A DNA stretch of 64,000 nt from Candidatus Saccharimonadota bacterium (GTDB lineage Bacteria > Patescibacteriota > Saccharimonadia > Saccharimonadales > Saccharimonadaceae). The stretch covers positions 62,001-126,000 of the forward strand of contig JAFWNF010000005.1 of assembly GCA_017510445.1 (NCBI GenBank), read 5' to 3'. Positions 41,371 through 50,870 of the stretch are shown piece by piece. The notes beneath the pieces are model-generated. The model did not search any database, was not told where the DNA came from, and was given only the letters and a program-made list of their open reading frames with translations. The translations under genes were made by a program, and so were the position numbers. Each line of letters opens with the position of its first letter. The stretch's first letter is position 1.

Positions 41371-42129
41371 ATGGAATTTTTGATTATTTTAGCATTATTG
41401 ATTTTTTTAGAAACAACAACGCTTCTATTTTTGAGACTAAAAAAGCCGGTTTTGAACTCTAGGGCGCGACGAAAAATCTATGTTGACACTTCGGCACTAA
41501 TGGACGGAAGAATTCTAGCGGTAGCAAAAACTGGATTTATAGGTGACGATTTGATAATTCCTCGTTCGGTAATCCGCGAAATGCAAACACTAGCGGACGG
41601 AAAAGATACAGAAAAAAGGATGCGAGCGAGAGCTGGAATGGATGTCGTGAATGAGCTAGAGAGAATTGTGTTTTTTAACACTGAGATTTTGCAGGACGAA
41701 CTCGACCATACGCCAGTTGATGAACGGCTTTTGGCTTTGGCTAAGGAAAATCACGGGCTGATTCTTACGAATGATTTTAATCTTGGAAAAGTGGCTAAAA
41801 CGGAGAAAATTGAAGTTTTGAATATCAACGATCTAGCTTTGACGCTTCGAAGTAATTTTTTGCCTGGTGACAAAATGAAAATCAAAATAATCGGTGCAGG
41901 AAGTAATCCAAAGCAAGGCGTTGGTTATCTACCTGATGGAACAATGGCGGTTGTTGATAACGCGTCAAAAATGGTTGGAAAAGAAGTCGAAATTGGACTC
42001 GTTAGATATTTACAAACATCTGCAGGGAGAATGATGTTTGGGAAACTTATTCCTTCTTCTCGTCAGATTTCTGGTCGGGCTGTGAAGCGGACTGGTTCGA
42101 AGAGGAACTCCCTGAGAGCGAAAGCGTAG
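41371..42129 (+). CDS. PIN/TRAM-domain RNase (YacL-like)
   Basis: 252 aa. N-terminal helix, then a PIN domain (IYVDTSALMDGRI with catalytic Asp, IPRSVIREMQ, LLALAKENHGLILTNDFNL) and a TRAM domain (LPGDKMKIKIIGAGSNPKQGVGYLPDGTMAVV). YacL proteins have four N-terminal helices; here only one is left. Probable endoribonuclease. Its last 83 bp overlap tail to tail with the PBP gene on the other strand. Confidence 0.88.
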   Translation: MEFLIILALLIFLETTTLLFLRLKKPVLNSRARRKIYVDTSALMDGRILAVAKTGFIGDDLIIPRSVIREMQTLADGKDTEKRMRARAGMDVVNELERIVFFNTEILQDELDHTPVDERLLALAKENHGLILTNDFNLGKVAKTEKIEVLNINDLALTLRSNFLPGDKMKIKIIGAGSNPKQGVGYLPDGTMAVVDNASKMVGKEVEIGLVRYLQTSAGRMMFGKLIPSSRQISGRAVKRTGSKRNSLRAKA

Positions 42130-44821
42130 CAGAAGCTTCGCTTCCAACGGTATCAGTAACAACAACAATAATGGTCTTTTCTGTGCCCTTCAAATCGAAG
42201 ACGAACGGATTCGTAGTTAGTTCTCCACTCAAGGCTTGAACACCATCGATCAAGATTGTGAAGGTTTTTAGTGGGTAAGTGCCTTTGGTGGCTGAAACAG
42301 TTGCGGTCTTTTTATCAGTACTGGCGGTAATCGTTACAGCTGGTTTTGTGTATTTACAGTCGTCAGAGTTATCTTTGTCGTATCCTTCTGGTACGGTGTA
42401 GCTCTCTTTCTTTGTCATCGGATCTATAATTTTCGTGACTTCAATTGAGATTTTATCTGACTCAGCAGTACATTTTGATGCAAGTTTTTTAGTGTACTTG
42501 TTGAATTCTAACTTTTCCTTGGAAACACCAGAAGTTTTTGAGTTGTACCAACTTGGCCAAATATCTGTGGTGCCGTTAACGCTCAAAGTTTGAATTCCTG
42601 CAGGACGTGCTGGCTGATCGCCACTCTTCCATTTTCCTTGAAGAGCATAAGGGTTACTTGAACTCGGTGTATTTGCGTAAACCTCTTTGTGGACGCGCTC
42701 CATATAATTCGCAATCATACGTCGAACAATGTTGTTTGTGTTATTTCTAACGCCAGAGCCATCATGGTTTCCATTCCAAACGACTGTTGCAACTGCGGTA
42801 GAATAGCTGACCATCAGTGAGTCCTTCGCGACGCTATCGTCTGCTGTTGTGGTAGTACCAGTTTTTGATGCAGTCCAAACACCGGGGACAACAAACCCAT
42901 AGCCGGTGGCTTGCGATCCGAACAGCGTCCTTGCGCTAGCGTCACTCAAAATATTGGACACCATGTAGGCTACTTGTTCGTCAACCACTCTTTCGCCCTT
43001 TGTATCACCCCAAGATTCGATAACGTTTCCGTTATGATCTTTTACTTCTAGAACATAGACTATATCTTTAAAGGATCCTCCGCGCGCAAGGGATGCATAA
43101 GCGTTTGCATGCTCCACTAGTCGAACATTACAGCCAGACCCAATTGCAATTGAAAGACCAGCACTAGTATCTTTACAATACGATACGTCACCAAGCTTAT
43201 GGGCAACATCAAGGCTATTTTCAATACCATTAATATAAAGGGCTTTGACGGCTGGAATATTTAGTGAGTTGGCAAGAGCTCTACGAATTGGGATGTTCCC
43301 ATAAAAACTTCTAGATGCGTTGCGTAGACGACAAGGTCCACCAGTGTAACCGTTACAATAAATACTATCGATGTTTTCATCTTTTAGAATTGAGCCTGGA
43401 CCAAAGTTTTGGCCAGGTCTTTGTTGAAATAGTGGTGCATAGTCGAGAATTGGTTTGATCGAGGAACCTGGTTCAATTAAAGAAGTTGTGACATTGACTT
43501 CCCCATATCCTTCTTGGAAGAAGTCATAAGAACCAACCATAGCAACTACTTGAGAAGTTTCCACATCAAGAGAAACTAGGGCTGCATTATCGCTTCCGTT
43601 GTTCGCTTCCCAGGTATTGCTCATTGATATGCCCGTAGCTACAGCTTCCTCGGCAATTTTTTGAGCATCAAGGTCAATTGTAGTTTTAATATGAAGGCCG
43701 CCTTGGTTCATAAGCTCCGGGTATTTTGCTTCGAGTTGTTTTTTCACTTCAAGGACAAAATGAGGCGCAAGAATATTTGAATACTGTGTTGATTCTGGTT
43801 GAATGGTTGCAAGAATATCAATATTTTTTGCCTCATCAGCTTGCTCCTGAGAAATATAGCCTTGACCAACCATGTCATCGAGAACTTTATGTTGGCGCTC
43901 AATTAAACCATCGTGGCCATATTCATTGTATGGGTTATAAATTGCAGGATTATTAGGAATAGCAGCGAGTAATGCTGATTCAGCAAGCGTCAAATCCTTT
44001 GCGGATTTTCTAAAATAGGTTTGCGCTGCAGATTCAACGCCATTACGACGTCCACCATAAGGAGATTCATTAAGATACATAGTGATGATATCGTCTTTTT
44101 CATACATTTTCTCAAGCTCTAGAGCAAGAATTAGCTCTTTAATCTTTCGGATTAAGCCACCGCGGTTTGCGCTAGCTGCTTCATCTGCAAAATAAATTTG
44201 TTTAATCAGCTGTTGGGTAAGCGTTGATCCGCCTTGAACTTGTTTTCCGGAAAGAGTCATCATCGTCGCGCGAATAAGTGCTATTGGGTCAACTCCTTTA
44301 TGGTTATAGAAGTTTTTATCCTCAATAGCAACTGTTGCTTGGCGCATATAAGTCGAGATTTCGTCGCCTCTAACTACCAAACGATAATCTTCGTCACCAA
44401 TATCTTGCCAGAGGATGTTACCATTACGGTCATAATATGTATTCACCGTTTCCGAAATACGAATATCGTTGAGCTGGATGTCCTCAAGGCTTTGTTTATA
44501 AATAACAAAAAGGCCGCCAAGACCAATTATACCTAAAAGAAAACAGGCAAAAACAATCTTCAAGAATTGGTGTGCACCGTATAGCGAAAACCAATAATGA
44601 AAGATTCTTTTAGGATGGAAATGTGCAAAAAAACGCTCAGGATATTTTTTTGGTAGCGTTGCACGCATTTGCGCATGCTGACGGGCGCGTTTTTCGGCGC
44701 GAAGACGACTTTTGTATTTTAATTTTCCGAAAGTGCTAAGATTGCGATATCTTTCGGGGTTAATAGTTTTTCGATGATTTGAAGATTTAATTTGTCTAGA
44801 TCTTTTTTTAGCTTTTGCCAT
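42047..44821 (-). CDS. class A penicillin-binding protein (transglycosylase/transpeptidase)
   Basis: 924 aa. Very basic cytoplasmic tail of ~85 residues, one helix (about 88-110), GT51 glycosyltransferase (VAIEDKNFYNHKGVDP, GGSTLTQQLIKQ, ESPYGG), then a transpeptidase with S-x-x-K in PGSSIKP (about 450), the SLN motif, and ASKTGTT (about 650). A C-terminal ~150-residue beta region and a Ser/Gln-rich tail follow. Polymerises and cross-links peptidoglycan. Leaderless start (TGC-TATAAT, 6 nt). Confidence 0.96.
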   Translation of the reverse strand: MAKAKKRSRQIKSSNHRKTINPERYRNLSTFGKLKYKSRLRAEKRARQHAQMRATLPKKYPERFFAHFHPKRIFHYWFSLYGAHQFLKIVFACFLLGIIGLGGLFVIYKQSLEDIQLNDIRISETVNTYYDRNGNILWQDIGDEDYRLVVRGDEISTYMRQATVAIEDKNFYNHKGVDPIALIRATMMTLSGKQVQGGSTLTQQLIKQIYFADEAASANRGGLIRKIKELILALELEKMYEKDDIITMYLNESPYGGRRNGVESAAQTYFRKSAKDLTLAESALLAAIPNNPAIYNPYNEYGHDGLIERQHKVLDDMVGQGYISQEQADEAKNIDILATIQPESTQYSNILAPHFVLEVKKQLEAKYPELMNQGGLHIKTTIDLDAQKIAEEAVATGISMSNTWEANNGSDNAALVSLDVETSQVVAMVGSYDFFQEGYGEVNVTTSLIEPGSSIKPILDYAPLFQQRPGQNFGPGSILKDENIDSIYCNGYTGGPCRLRNASRSFYGNIPIRRALANSLNIPAVKALYINGIENSLDVAHKLGDVSYCKDTSAGLSIAIGSGCNVRLVEHANAYASLARGGSFKDIVYVLEVKDHNGNVIESWGDTKGERVVDEQVAYMVSNILSDASARTLFGSQATGYGFVVPGVWTASKTGTTTTADDSVAKDSLMVSYSTAVATVVWNGNHDGSGVRNNTNNIVRRMIANYMERVHKEVYANTPSSSNPYALQGKWKSGDQPARPAGIQTLSVNGTTDIWPSWYNSKTSGVSKEKLEFNKYTKKLASKCTAESDKISIEVTKIIDPMTKKESYTVPEGYDKDNSDDCKYTKPAVTITASTDKKTATVSATKGTYPLKTFTILIDGVQALSGELTTNPFVFDLKGTEKTIIVVVTDTVGSEASATLSLSGSSSSNQSASQPDQKSDEKKE

Positions 44822-44827
44822 GAGAAT

Positions 44828-44836
44828 ATTATAGCA
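44828..44836 (-). promoter_or_regulatory. leaderless extended -10 box of the PBP gene
   Basis: TGC-TATAAT 6 nt before the ATG at 44821. Confidence 0.7.
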
Positions 44837-44933
44837 TAAATAGCATATTTCGGGGTTTTGGAATGGCTGTTTTTTATATTTAGTAGATTTGTAAAAGCTA
44901 ACGCCTTCGTAAAATCTACAAGATTTTTATTTT

Positions 44934-45575
44934 TTACACGTTTTCATTTTCTGAGTGGCCCAAAGCGTAGTTATAAATCTTATCAACGGCTTCTTGAAAA
45001 ACGGATTCTCTATTCTGGTCGGCATTAATTTCAATCAGCAAACCAAGTTTTCTATAGTGACTGATAACTGGAAGTGTTTTTTCTCGAAATTCATTACATC
45101 GCTTTTCAAAAATCGCTTTTTCTCGATCGTCATCCCTGTCTCCTCTGTCTCCAAGTATGTTAGCGGCTTCCCAGCGTTCTAAAACATCGTTTTCTGAAAT
45201 TTGGAGAAGTATTACTGCTTTCGTCTTATGACCTGAACTTTCCGTCGCTGATAAAATTTGGTCTTCTTCTCCACTCCAGCGCCCCACAGAAGATAATATT
45301 AAAGGAAATAGTTTTAAATCTTCGCGATTGAAATAAGGTAAAACCAGATTATAAAAAATATCAGTGGGCGCAAGTTCGCCTTTTCCCGTATAATTTTTGC
45401 CTGTTTCTTTTTCGTTCGCTCGGATAATCAGTCCAGAAGAAAGAAATCGTCCACCGATAAGTTCGGCTAGACGAACGCCTACGGTGTCTTTACCGCTCAT
45501 TGGTAGACCAAAAATATTTATTGAACCAGTACCAAGCCAGTTTTTTATGTATGTTATTTTTTCGTTTAATTCCAT
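44934..45575 (-). CDS. adenylate-kinase-like nucleoside monophosphate kinase
   Basis: 213 aa. P-loop GLPMSGKDTVG at about 23-33, an NMP-binding-like part (FLSSGLIIRAN, LAPTDIFYNLVLPYF) and a LID-like region with Arg-rich GDRGDRDDDREKAIFEKR. Sequence is diverged from Adk and the substrate cannot be told. Leaderless start: TGA-TATATT 6 nt before the ATG, and that box follows directly on the terminator of the upstream gene. A GTAGATTT/AAATCTAC hairpin (44883-44919) lies just behind the stop. Confidence 0.78.
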   Translation of the reverse strand: MELNEKITYIKNWLGTGSINIFGLPMSGKDTVGVRLAELIGGRFLSSGLIIRANEKETGKNYTGKGELAPTDIFYNLVLPYFNREDLKLFPLILSSVGRWSGEEDQILSATESSGHKTKAVILLQISENDVLERWEAANILGDRGDRDDDREKAIFEKRCNEFREKTLPVISHYRKLGLLIEINADQNRESVFQEAVDKIYNYALGHSENENV

Positions 45576-45581
45576 ATTAAC

Positions 45582-45590
45582 AATATATCA
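45582..45590 (-). promoter_or_regulatory. leaderless extended -10 box of the NMP kinase gene
   Basis: TGA-TATATT 6 nt before the ATG at 45575. Confidence 0.6.
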
Positions 45591-45591
45591 T

Positions 45592-45616
45592 AAAAAATCC
45601 CCCTTACTGGGGGATT
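45592..45616 (-). terminator. terminator of the 48382 surface gene
   Basis: AATCCCCC/GGGGGATT followed by TTTTTT on the minus strand. Confidence 0.9.
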
Positions 45617-45619
45617 GTT

Positions 45620-48382
45620 TTAAAATCTAGCTGGTTTTTTCTTTTTTTGGTTTTTTGATAAAAGAGGAAACAAGATTATGGCTGCGATCCCAATTCCGCT
45701 AACAACCAATACAATTACGCAAATAGTTGTAACGATACTATCTGGAGATTCTTCGGTTAATTTTTCTTCAGTAACACCAAGTGGTTTAGTAAAGTATGTA
45801 GTTGCATTGTCGTCGTCTTCGTAAAACATAATCGTCGGTTCTTCCTCTTCGTCTGTTTTTCCTTCGTCTTTTGGAGTCTCAGTAGTTGTTTGGGCTGTTG
45901 GAGCAGGAGCAACAACGACTCTTCTTTCAACAACCTTAACTTCTTTTTCTTCATCATCATCTTTTTCTGTCTTTTCTTTGTTTTCGTCTTCATTTTCGTC
46001 TTCGTCAGTATTATAGTAGTCGTTTAAGACAGCAGTGATATCTTCGACCCTTATACCAGATTTTGGAGAAACACTGTTGAGTGAATTCGTGTTTAAGGTA
46101 TTAGAGGAATTTGTTGAAGAAGAGTTTTTTGGAGAAGAGCTTGTTGTGGAAGAACTGCTGTTTGATGAATTGGAAGCGTTGGTGGTAGAAGGAGTCGTAG
46201 TGCTAGACTGGCTGGAAGAATAAGTTTCGAAAGGATCAGTCGGAGTACATGGTTTTTCTTCGTCATATGGTTTTAATCTTTCTATAGCTACCGTTTCATT
46301 TTTTTCATTTACAATTCCCATGTCTTCCCAGCCGACAGAAGCTTTTTCCCCACTCTCATATATCGAGCAGTCATTGATACTTTGCCATGATTCTGCTGCT
46401 GTATTATCTAGTTCAATTTCGGCAACTCTACCGCTTGCCGATTTTGTGTAGTTATCTGTTTGTGATTTTTGATACTCTCCATCAGCATTATAATATTCTA
46501 CTTTATAATTAATTTCATTTAATTTATATACCGCATAAAGTTCAAGTGTTCGGTTGTCTGGAGTAAGCGTAATTATTGCTTCTTCTTCGTCTTCGCTATC
46601 TTGGTCTGGCTCTGCAGTTCCCAGTTTCCTAACTACGAATTTTGTCCTATTTGCATCATACTTATAAAATACTCCGCCATTTTCATTATTGCTTAAACAG
46701 GCAATTGTGTTTTCAAGTTCCGTATCATTGCCTTCGCCAGAACCATCATGTGACTCAATCATAGAAATATGGCAGCTTGGTTCTGGATCAAAATCCGTCC
46801 ATCCTAGGAATGAATAGCCTTTAAGTTTCGGGACATAGTTTGCATTTGCAGTCCCATTTTCGTTGTTTAAGTTAACCTTTGAAAGATTGTTAACATCTGC
46901 GACTATAAATTCAAAGTGTCTTTTCTTTGTTTTTTCAGGATTAGGGTCATCGTCTGTCGTCTGATACTTTTTTTCTCCTGCGCGTTTTTTCGCATTCGTA
47001 TCGTCGGGCTCTTCTTCTCTACATTTATGGTCTGACATGTCACAAGGCTCTTCTACAGTTTCGGTCACAAACATCTCCTGGAAATAATAACCATGATGAA
47101 ACACGATTCCATATTGAGTGTCCCAAATTGCATAAAGATTTGTTTCGGTGGATTTTGGCGTTAAATGAGAATCTGGCTGGAAAAGAGCCGTGTCGTCTAC
47201 TGGCGTTTTTTCTAATGACCATCCTTTGAATGGATTCACGCCATCTTTAGGCGCTTTAACAACAAAATAACCTGGTTCCTTTTTATAGAATGTCTTACTC
47301 TCTGAGATATTTAAATCAGAATAATTAATAGTATACTTCGCAAACTCGTCATCGATTGTATTCGTCAAAGCCACAACGTTCTGCGGGATGGTATACACCC
47401 CATCTGGAGTTTCGTCTGATGTTTTGATGGCGTAGTAGATTGTATCTCCGCCTGAAAGGACTATAGTTTCGTTTGCTGGTGTGAAATTTTCCCCGTCAAC
47501 CGACCATCCCCATCCGGCTGATGACTGAGCTTTCATTTCCTTAATGGTCATTTCTTTTTTTATAGATGGTATTTTGTTTTTTTCACTAACAAGATTTGTT
47601 CCGGTTTCCTCACATTTCGATTTTTCGCCAACAATCTTATCGATTACTACGCAGTCTGGGTCAAGAATTACCTTGTAGCCAGTAGGATTATAAGTTTCTG
47701 CTTCAATTTTAACTTCTATAAGTGAAATGTTTTGTCCGTTCTTTGCATTAAATGTTGGCTCTTTTAGTTTGATTTGGAATGGGTTAATCCCATTTTCAAT
47801 ATCTGCATCAAAATCGTGTTCTCTATAGTTAATTTTTTCGACGCCATCTGTTGCTATCGACGTTATTGAATTCAGAATAAAGAGAGGTGTAGAAACGCTA
47901 ATACCAAAACAAATAGCAAGGAGTAATGCTGGGTTTTTAATCTTATGAAAAATTCTTGGAGTATTTAAACCAAAGTGGTTAGAGGCCTTCGTAAAACCAA
48001 TATTTTTTCTTTGAATGGTTTTAATTTTGGAGAGAATGATTAGGGCGATTATTGTAGAAATAATAAAAGTAATAATTGGCGAAATAAATGATTTTTGTTC
48101 TGTTTTATCACTACCATTCAATTCGGCGGTCATAAAGCCGTGGTCTCCGGTATCTGGCACCGATCCCGTATTTTTTACTTCAACACGAATAGTGTAAGGT
48201 TTCTCAGGTATTGAGTAGTTTGCCGGGAACAACTCTTTATTTCCATTTTCGTTGACAGCGGATGCGGAACCAGAAATGGCCCCGATCATAACGACAGATA
48301 TTAAAAGATATAGTATTATTTTTATTTTTCGAAAATTCCCAATTTGAGAAATATTCTCGAAAAGCCTGCGATGCTTTTTCAT
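45620..48382 (-). CDS. large surface protein with internal sortase-like signal and InlB-type repeats
   Basis: 920 aa in two parts. Part 1 (1-126) alone looks like a complete mini sortase substrate: signal peptide 20-42, short linker, VPDTG at 75-79, helix about 99-119, basic KIKTIQRK. Part 2 starts with a second helix (about 150-172) and continues outside with InlB B-like repeats (FKGWSLEKTPVDD, YSFLGWTDFDPEP, ITLTPDNRTLELYAVYK), a Ser/Thr/Asn-rich stretch, an acidic segment and a final C-terminal helix with KKKKPARF. Function unknown; adhesion or cell-contact role is inferred. Leadered, with TGC-TATAAT (48427-48435) and GGAG near the ATG. Confidence 0.8.
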   Translation of the reverse strand: MKKHRRLFENISQIGNFRKIKIILYLLISVVMIGAISGSASAVNENGNKELFPANYSIPEKPYTIRVEVKNTGSVPDTGDHGFMTAELNGSDKTEQKSFISPIITFIISTIIALIILSKIKTIQRKNIGFTKASNHFGLNTPRIFHKIKNPALLLAICFGISVSTPLFILNSITSIATDGVEKINYREHDFDADIENGINPFQIKLKEPTFNAKNGQNISLIEVKIEAETYNPTGYKVILDPDCVVIDKIVGEKSKCEETGTNLVSEKNKIPSIKKEMTIKEMKAQSSAGWGWSVDGENFTPANETIVLSGGDTIYYAIKTSDETPDGVYTIPQNVVALTNTIDDEFAKYTINYSDLNISESKTFYKKEPGYFVVKAPKDGVNPFKGWSLEKTPVDDTALFQPDSHLTPKSTETNLYAIWDTQYGIVFHHGYYFQEMFVTETVEEPCDMSDHKCREEEPDDTNAKKRAGEKKYQTTDDDPNPEKTKKRHFEFIVADVNNLSKVNLNNENGTANANYVPKLKGYSFLGWTDFDPEPSCHISMIESHDGSGEGNDTELENTIACLSNNENGGVFYKYDANRTKFVVRKLGTAEPDQDSEDEEEAIITLTPDNRTLELYAVYKLNEINYKVEYYNADGEYQKSQTDNYTKSASGRVAEIELDNTAAESWQSINDCSIYESGEKASVGWEDMGIVNEKNETVAIERLKPYDEEKPCTPTDPFETYSSSQSSTTTPSTTNASNSSNSSSSTTSSSPKNSSSTNSSNTLNTNSLNSVSPKSGIRVEDITAVLNDYYNTDEDENEDENKEKTEKDDDEEKEVKVVERRVVVAPAPTAQTTTETPKDEGKTDEEEEPTIMFYEDDDNATTYFTKPLGVTEEKLTEESPDSIVTTICVIVLVVSGIGIAAIILFPLLSKNQKKKKPARF

Positions 48383-48454
48383 TTTTTCTCCAAAAAAATT
48401 TTAATTTATGACCTTTTCTCATCTGATTATAGCATAATCATTTTTAAATGCAAC

Positions 48455-48483
48455 AAAAAATACGCCAAAAAGGCGTATTTTTT
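48455..48483 (-). terminator. terminator of ftsH
   Basis: AAAAAATACGCC/GGCGTATTTTTT, T-rich on both strands, directly behind the ftsH stop. Confidence 0.9.
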
Positions 48484-48484
48484 C

Positions 48485-50398
48485 TTAGTGTAATTTTGCG
48501 GAAGGTGGAAGGGTCGTTCCTTTTAGCAAATCAACGAGTTCCTTTTCTTCAAGTGTCTCGTGTTCAAGAAGCGCTTTAGCAAGTTTCTCTAGAGCGGTTT
48601 TGTTCGCCTTAAGAACAAGCTCAGCACGGTTTGAAGCCTCCTCTGTGAGTTTCTTAACTTCCTCGTCAATTAGCTCTGCAGTTTTTTCAGAGTAAGGCTT
48701 TCCGGTGGTAATTGTATAATAACCGGTATCTTCGGATGGGAAAACAAGGTTTCGAAGCTTTGAGCCCATTCCCTCCTCTACAACCATTTCTTTGGAGAGC
48801 TCGGCGACATGCTTTAAATCGGAAGAAGCGCCAGTCGTAATATCGTCTACTCCAAAAACAAGTTTTTCAGCAATGCGTCCACCCATCGCACGAGCAAGAA
48901 TGTCTTTTAACTCAAAAATGTTTTTATAAGAGCGATCTTCTTCTGGCAAAAACCAAGTGACGCCACCAGTGCGACCACGAGGGATAATTGTCACTTTATG
49001 AACTGGGTCGGAATCTGGGAGAACATGGCCGACAATGGCGTGGCCAGCTTCGTGGAAGGCAGTTATTTCACGCTCATGATCGTTCATAACTTTAGATTTT
49101 CTTTCTGGGCCAATTGCAACACGTTCAAATGCTTCGGTGACATCATCGTTAGTGATTTCTTTATGGCCTTCGCGAGCAGCGGTAATCGCGGCTTCGTTGG
49201 CAATATTAGCGAGATCAGCACCAGAACTACCTGCGGTTTTAGCGGCGAGAGCATCGAGATTGACGGATTTATCAACTGGTTTGTTTTTAAAGTGAACGTT
49301 CAAAATTTCGAGACGGTCTTTTCTTTCTGGAAGGGTAACATTTACGTGACGATCAAAACGGCCTGGGCGAAGAAGAGCTTTGTCGAGCATATCGACGCGG
49401 TTTGTCGCTGCGATAACGATTACGCCAGAATCGTTGTCAAAACCATCCATCTCAACGAGAATTTGGTTTAGAGTCTGTTCATCTTCACGACCAGCGCCAC
49501 CGCGAGCGTCGCGTTTGTGAGCAACGGCGTCAATTTCATCGATAAAAATGATTGATGGTGCATTCTTTTTGGCTTTAGAAAACAAATCGCGCACACGTGA
49601 AGCGCCAACGCCAACAAACATTTCGGCAAATTCAGAGCCAGAAATGCTGAAGAATGGCACGTTGGCCTCGCCAGCAACAGCGCGAGCCATCAAAGTTTTT
49701 CCTGTTCCTGGATCGCCAGCGAGAAGAACGCCGCGAGGAATTTTTGCACCGAGAGTTTCATATTTTTTCGGATGTTTCAGAAAATCAACAATTTCAGCTA
49801 AATCTTGTTTAGCTGACTCGTTACCTGCGACATCACTAAAGAGAACGCGTTTTTTATCTGGGCCGTAAAGACGAGCTTTAGCTTTACCAAAACCGATGTT
49901 TTGGTTGTTGATGTTTTGTGCTTGATTCATCATACGACGGATGAAATACACTACAATAATAATCGGAATACCAATTAGAAGTACATCTAGAACAATCCCG
50001 AGTACATCAATATCGTCAACGTATTCGATTGACGGATATTTTTCTTGACATTTAGTTAATAAATCACCAGTGTAGTCAGAACACTTGTTAATTAATCCTT
50101 GTTCAAAAAGAGTTCCGGAACCATCTTTTCTCGAGGTTTGGGTTGGATAATCTTTGTCGCGCAAAGTGATTTCGAGATTATTCCCTTTGACAACGATTTT
50201 TTTGATGTTTCCATTTTCGTCGTTTGCGCGAGCAATCACGTCAGAGAGTGGAACTTCTTCGAGTTTGCCGTTGCCACTAATAAACGAAGAAAGCAGAGCG
50301 GAACAGAGCAAAAATAGTAGAAAGAAGAATACAAAACTACGAACAGTGTTAGATTTAGATTTTTTATTATTAGGGTTTTTTACAGATTGTTGTGCCAT
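48485..50398 (-). CDS. ftsH: ATP-dependent zinc metalloprotease FtsH
   Basis: 637 aa. Two N-terminal helices with a ~100-residue periplasmic-type domain between, AAA+ module with Walker A GDPGTGKT (about 227), Walker [11 protein letters not shown], the pore motif [10 protein letters not shown] arginines ([10 protein letters not shown]), and the M41 zinc site HEAGH (about 448). Degrades membrane and regulatory proteins. Leaderless start: TGC-TATAAT 7 nt before the ATG. Confidence 0.98.
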   Translation of the reverse strand: MAQQSVKNPNNKKSKSNTVRSFVFFFLLFLLCSALLSSFISGNGKLEEVPLSDVIARANDENGNIKKIVVKGNNLEITLRDKDYPTQTSRKDGSGTLFEQGLINKCSDYTGDLLTKCQEKYPSIEYVDDIDVLGIVLDVLLIGIPIIIVVYFIRRMMNQAQNINNQNIGFGKAKARLYGPDKKRVLFSDVAGNESAKQDLAEIVDFLKHPKKYETLGAKIPRGVLLAGDPGTGKTLMARAVAGEANVPFFSISGSEFAEMFVGVGASRVRDLFSKAKKNAPSIIFIDEIDAVAHKRDARGGAGREDEQTLNQILVEMDGFDNDSGVIVIAATNRVDMLDKALLRPGRFDRHVNVTLPERKDRLEILNVHFKNKPVDKSVNLDALAAKTAGSSGADLANIANEAAITAAREGHKEITNDDVTEAFERVAIGPERKSKVMNDHEREITAFHEAGHAIVGHVLPDSDPVHKVTIIPRGRTGGVTWFLPEEDRSYKNIFELKDILARAMGGRIAEKLVFGVDDITTGASSDLKHVAELSKEMVVEEGMGSKLRNLVFPSEDTGYYTITTGKPYSEKTAELIDEEVKKLTEEASNRAELVLKANKTALEKLAKALLEHETLEEKELVDLLKGTTLPPSAKLH

Positions 50399-50405
50399 AA
50401 GTTTA

Positions 50406-50414
50406 ATTATAGCA
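50406..50414 (-). promoter_or_regulatory. leaderless extended -10 box of ftsH
   Basis: TGC-TATAAT 7 nt before the ATG at 50398. Confidence 0.7.
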
Positions 50415-50444
50415 CATCGAATTTAGCGGGAGAGGAGTTTCTTT

Positions 50445-50870
50445 CTAGAAAATATATGTTAATAGAAGCATGACATACCCGAATATGAGGGAAAACAAAT
50501 TGAGGAGGAAGGAAAGGAGGAATGGATTCAAAAACTTATAATCTTTAAGAAACGCTTTGTATATAAATGCTTCAGCTAGGAAAGCAAACAGTTCCATAAC
50601 GATCATCGCATGAGGAAAATTGTTGTAATACGGAACAGCAAGGGTATAAAGATTTGTTGAAAGCGCGACAATCGGATTAGTAATAACCTGCGCAAGAATC
50701 ACTATAAGGAGGTTCTTACCTTTAACTCTAAATACAAGGGCGAACAAAGTCTCAATGATAATTGTCGGAATTAGACATGATAAAAGCAGAATCACTACTT
50801 GGACAGCATCTGGCAAATTGCCACTCATATCCGCGAAAGAATTGTGTATTGAAGCGAAAGAACTAAGCAT
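50445..50870 (-). CDS. small polytopic membrane protein
   Basis: 141 aa with four helices and hardly any soluble part. No family recognised; the layout recalls small ECF-type or exporter subunits, but no motif supports this. It overlaps the SH3-like protein gene by 8 bp and is the last gene of the MFS-48aa-SH3 operon. Confidence 0.75.
   Translation of the reverse strand: MLSSFASIHNSFADMSGNLPDAVQVVILLLSCLIPTIIIETLFALVFRVKGKNLLIVILAQVITNPIVALSTNLYTLAVPYYNNFPHAMIVMELFAFLAEAFIYKAFLKDYKFLNPFLLSFLLNLFSLIFGYVMLLLTYIF

Noticed and set aside
44883-44919. Plus-strand terminator GTAGATTT/AAATCTAC
   Set aside because: No plus-strand gene ends there; it may be a weak 3' structure of the NMP kinase mRNA but lacks a T-run in that direction.
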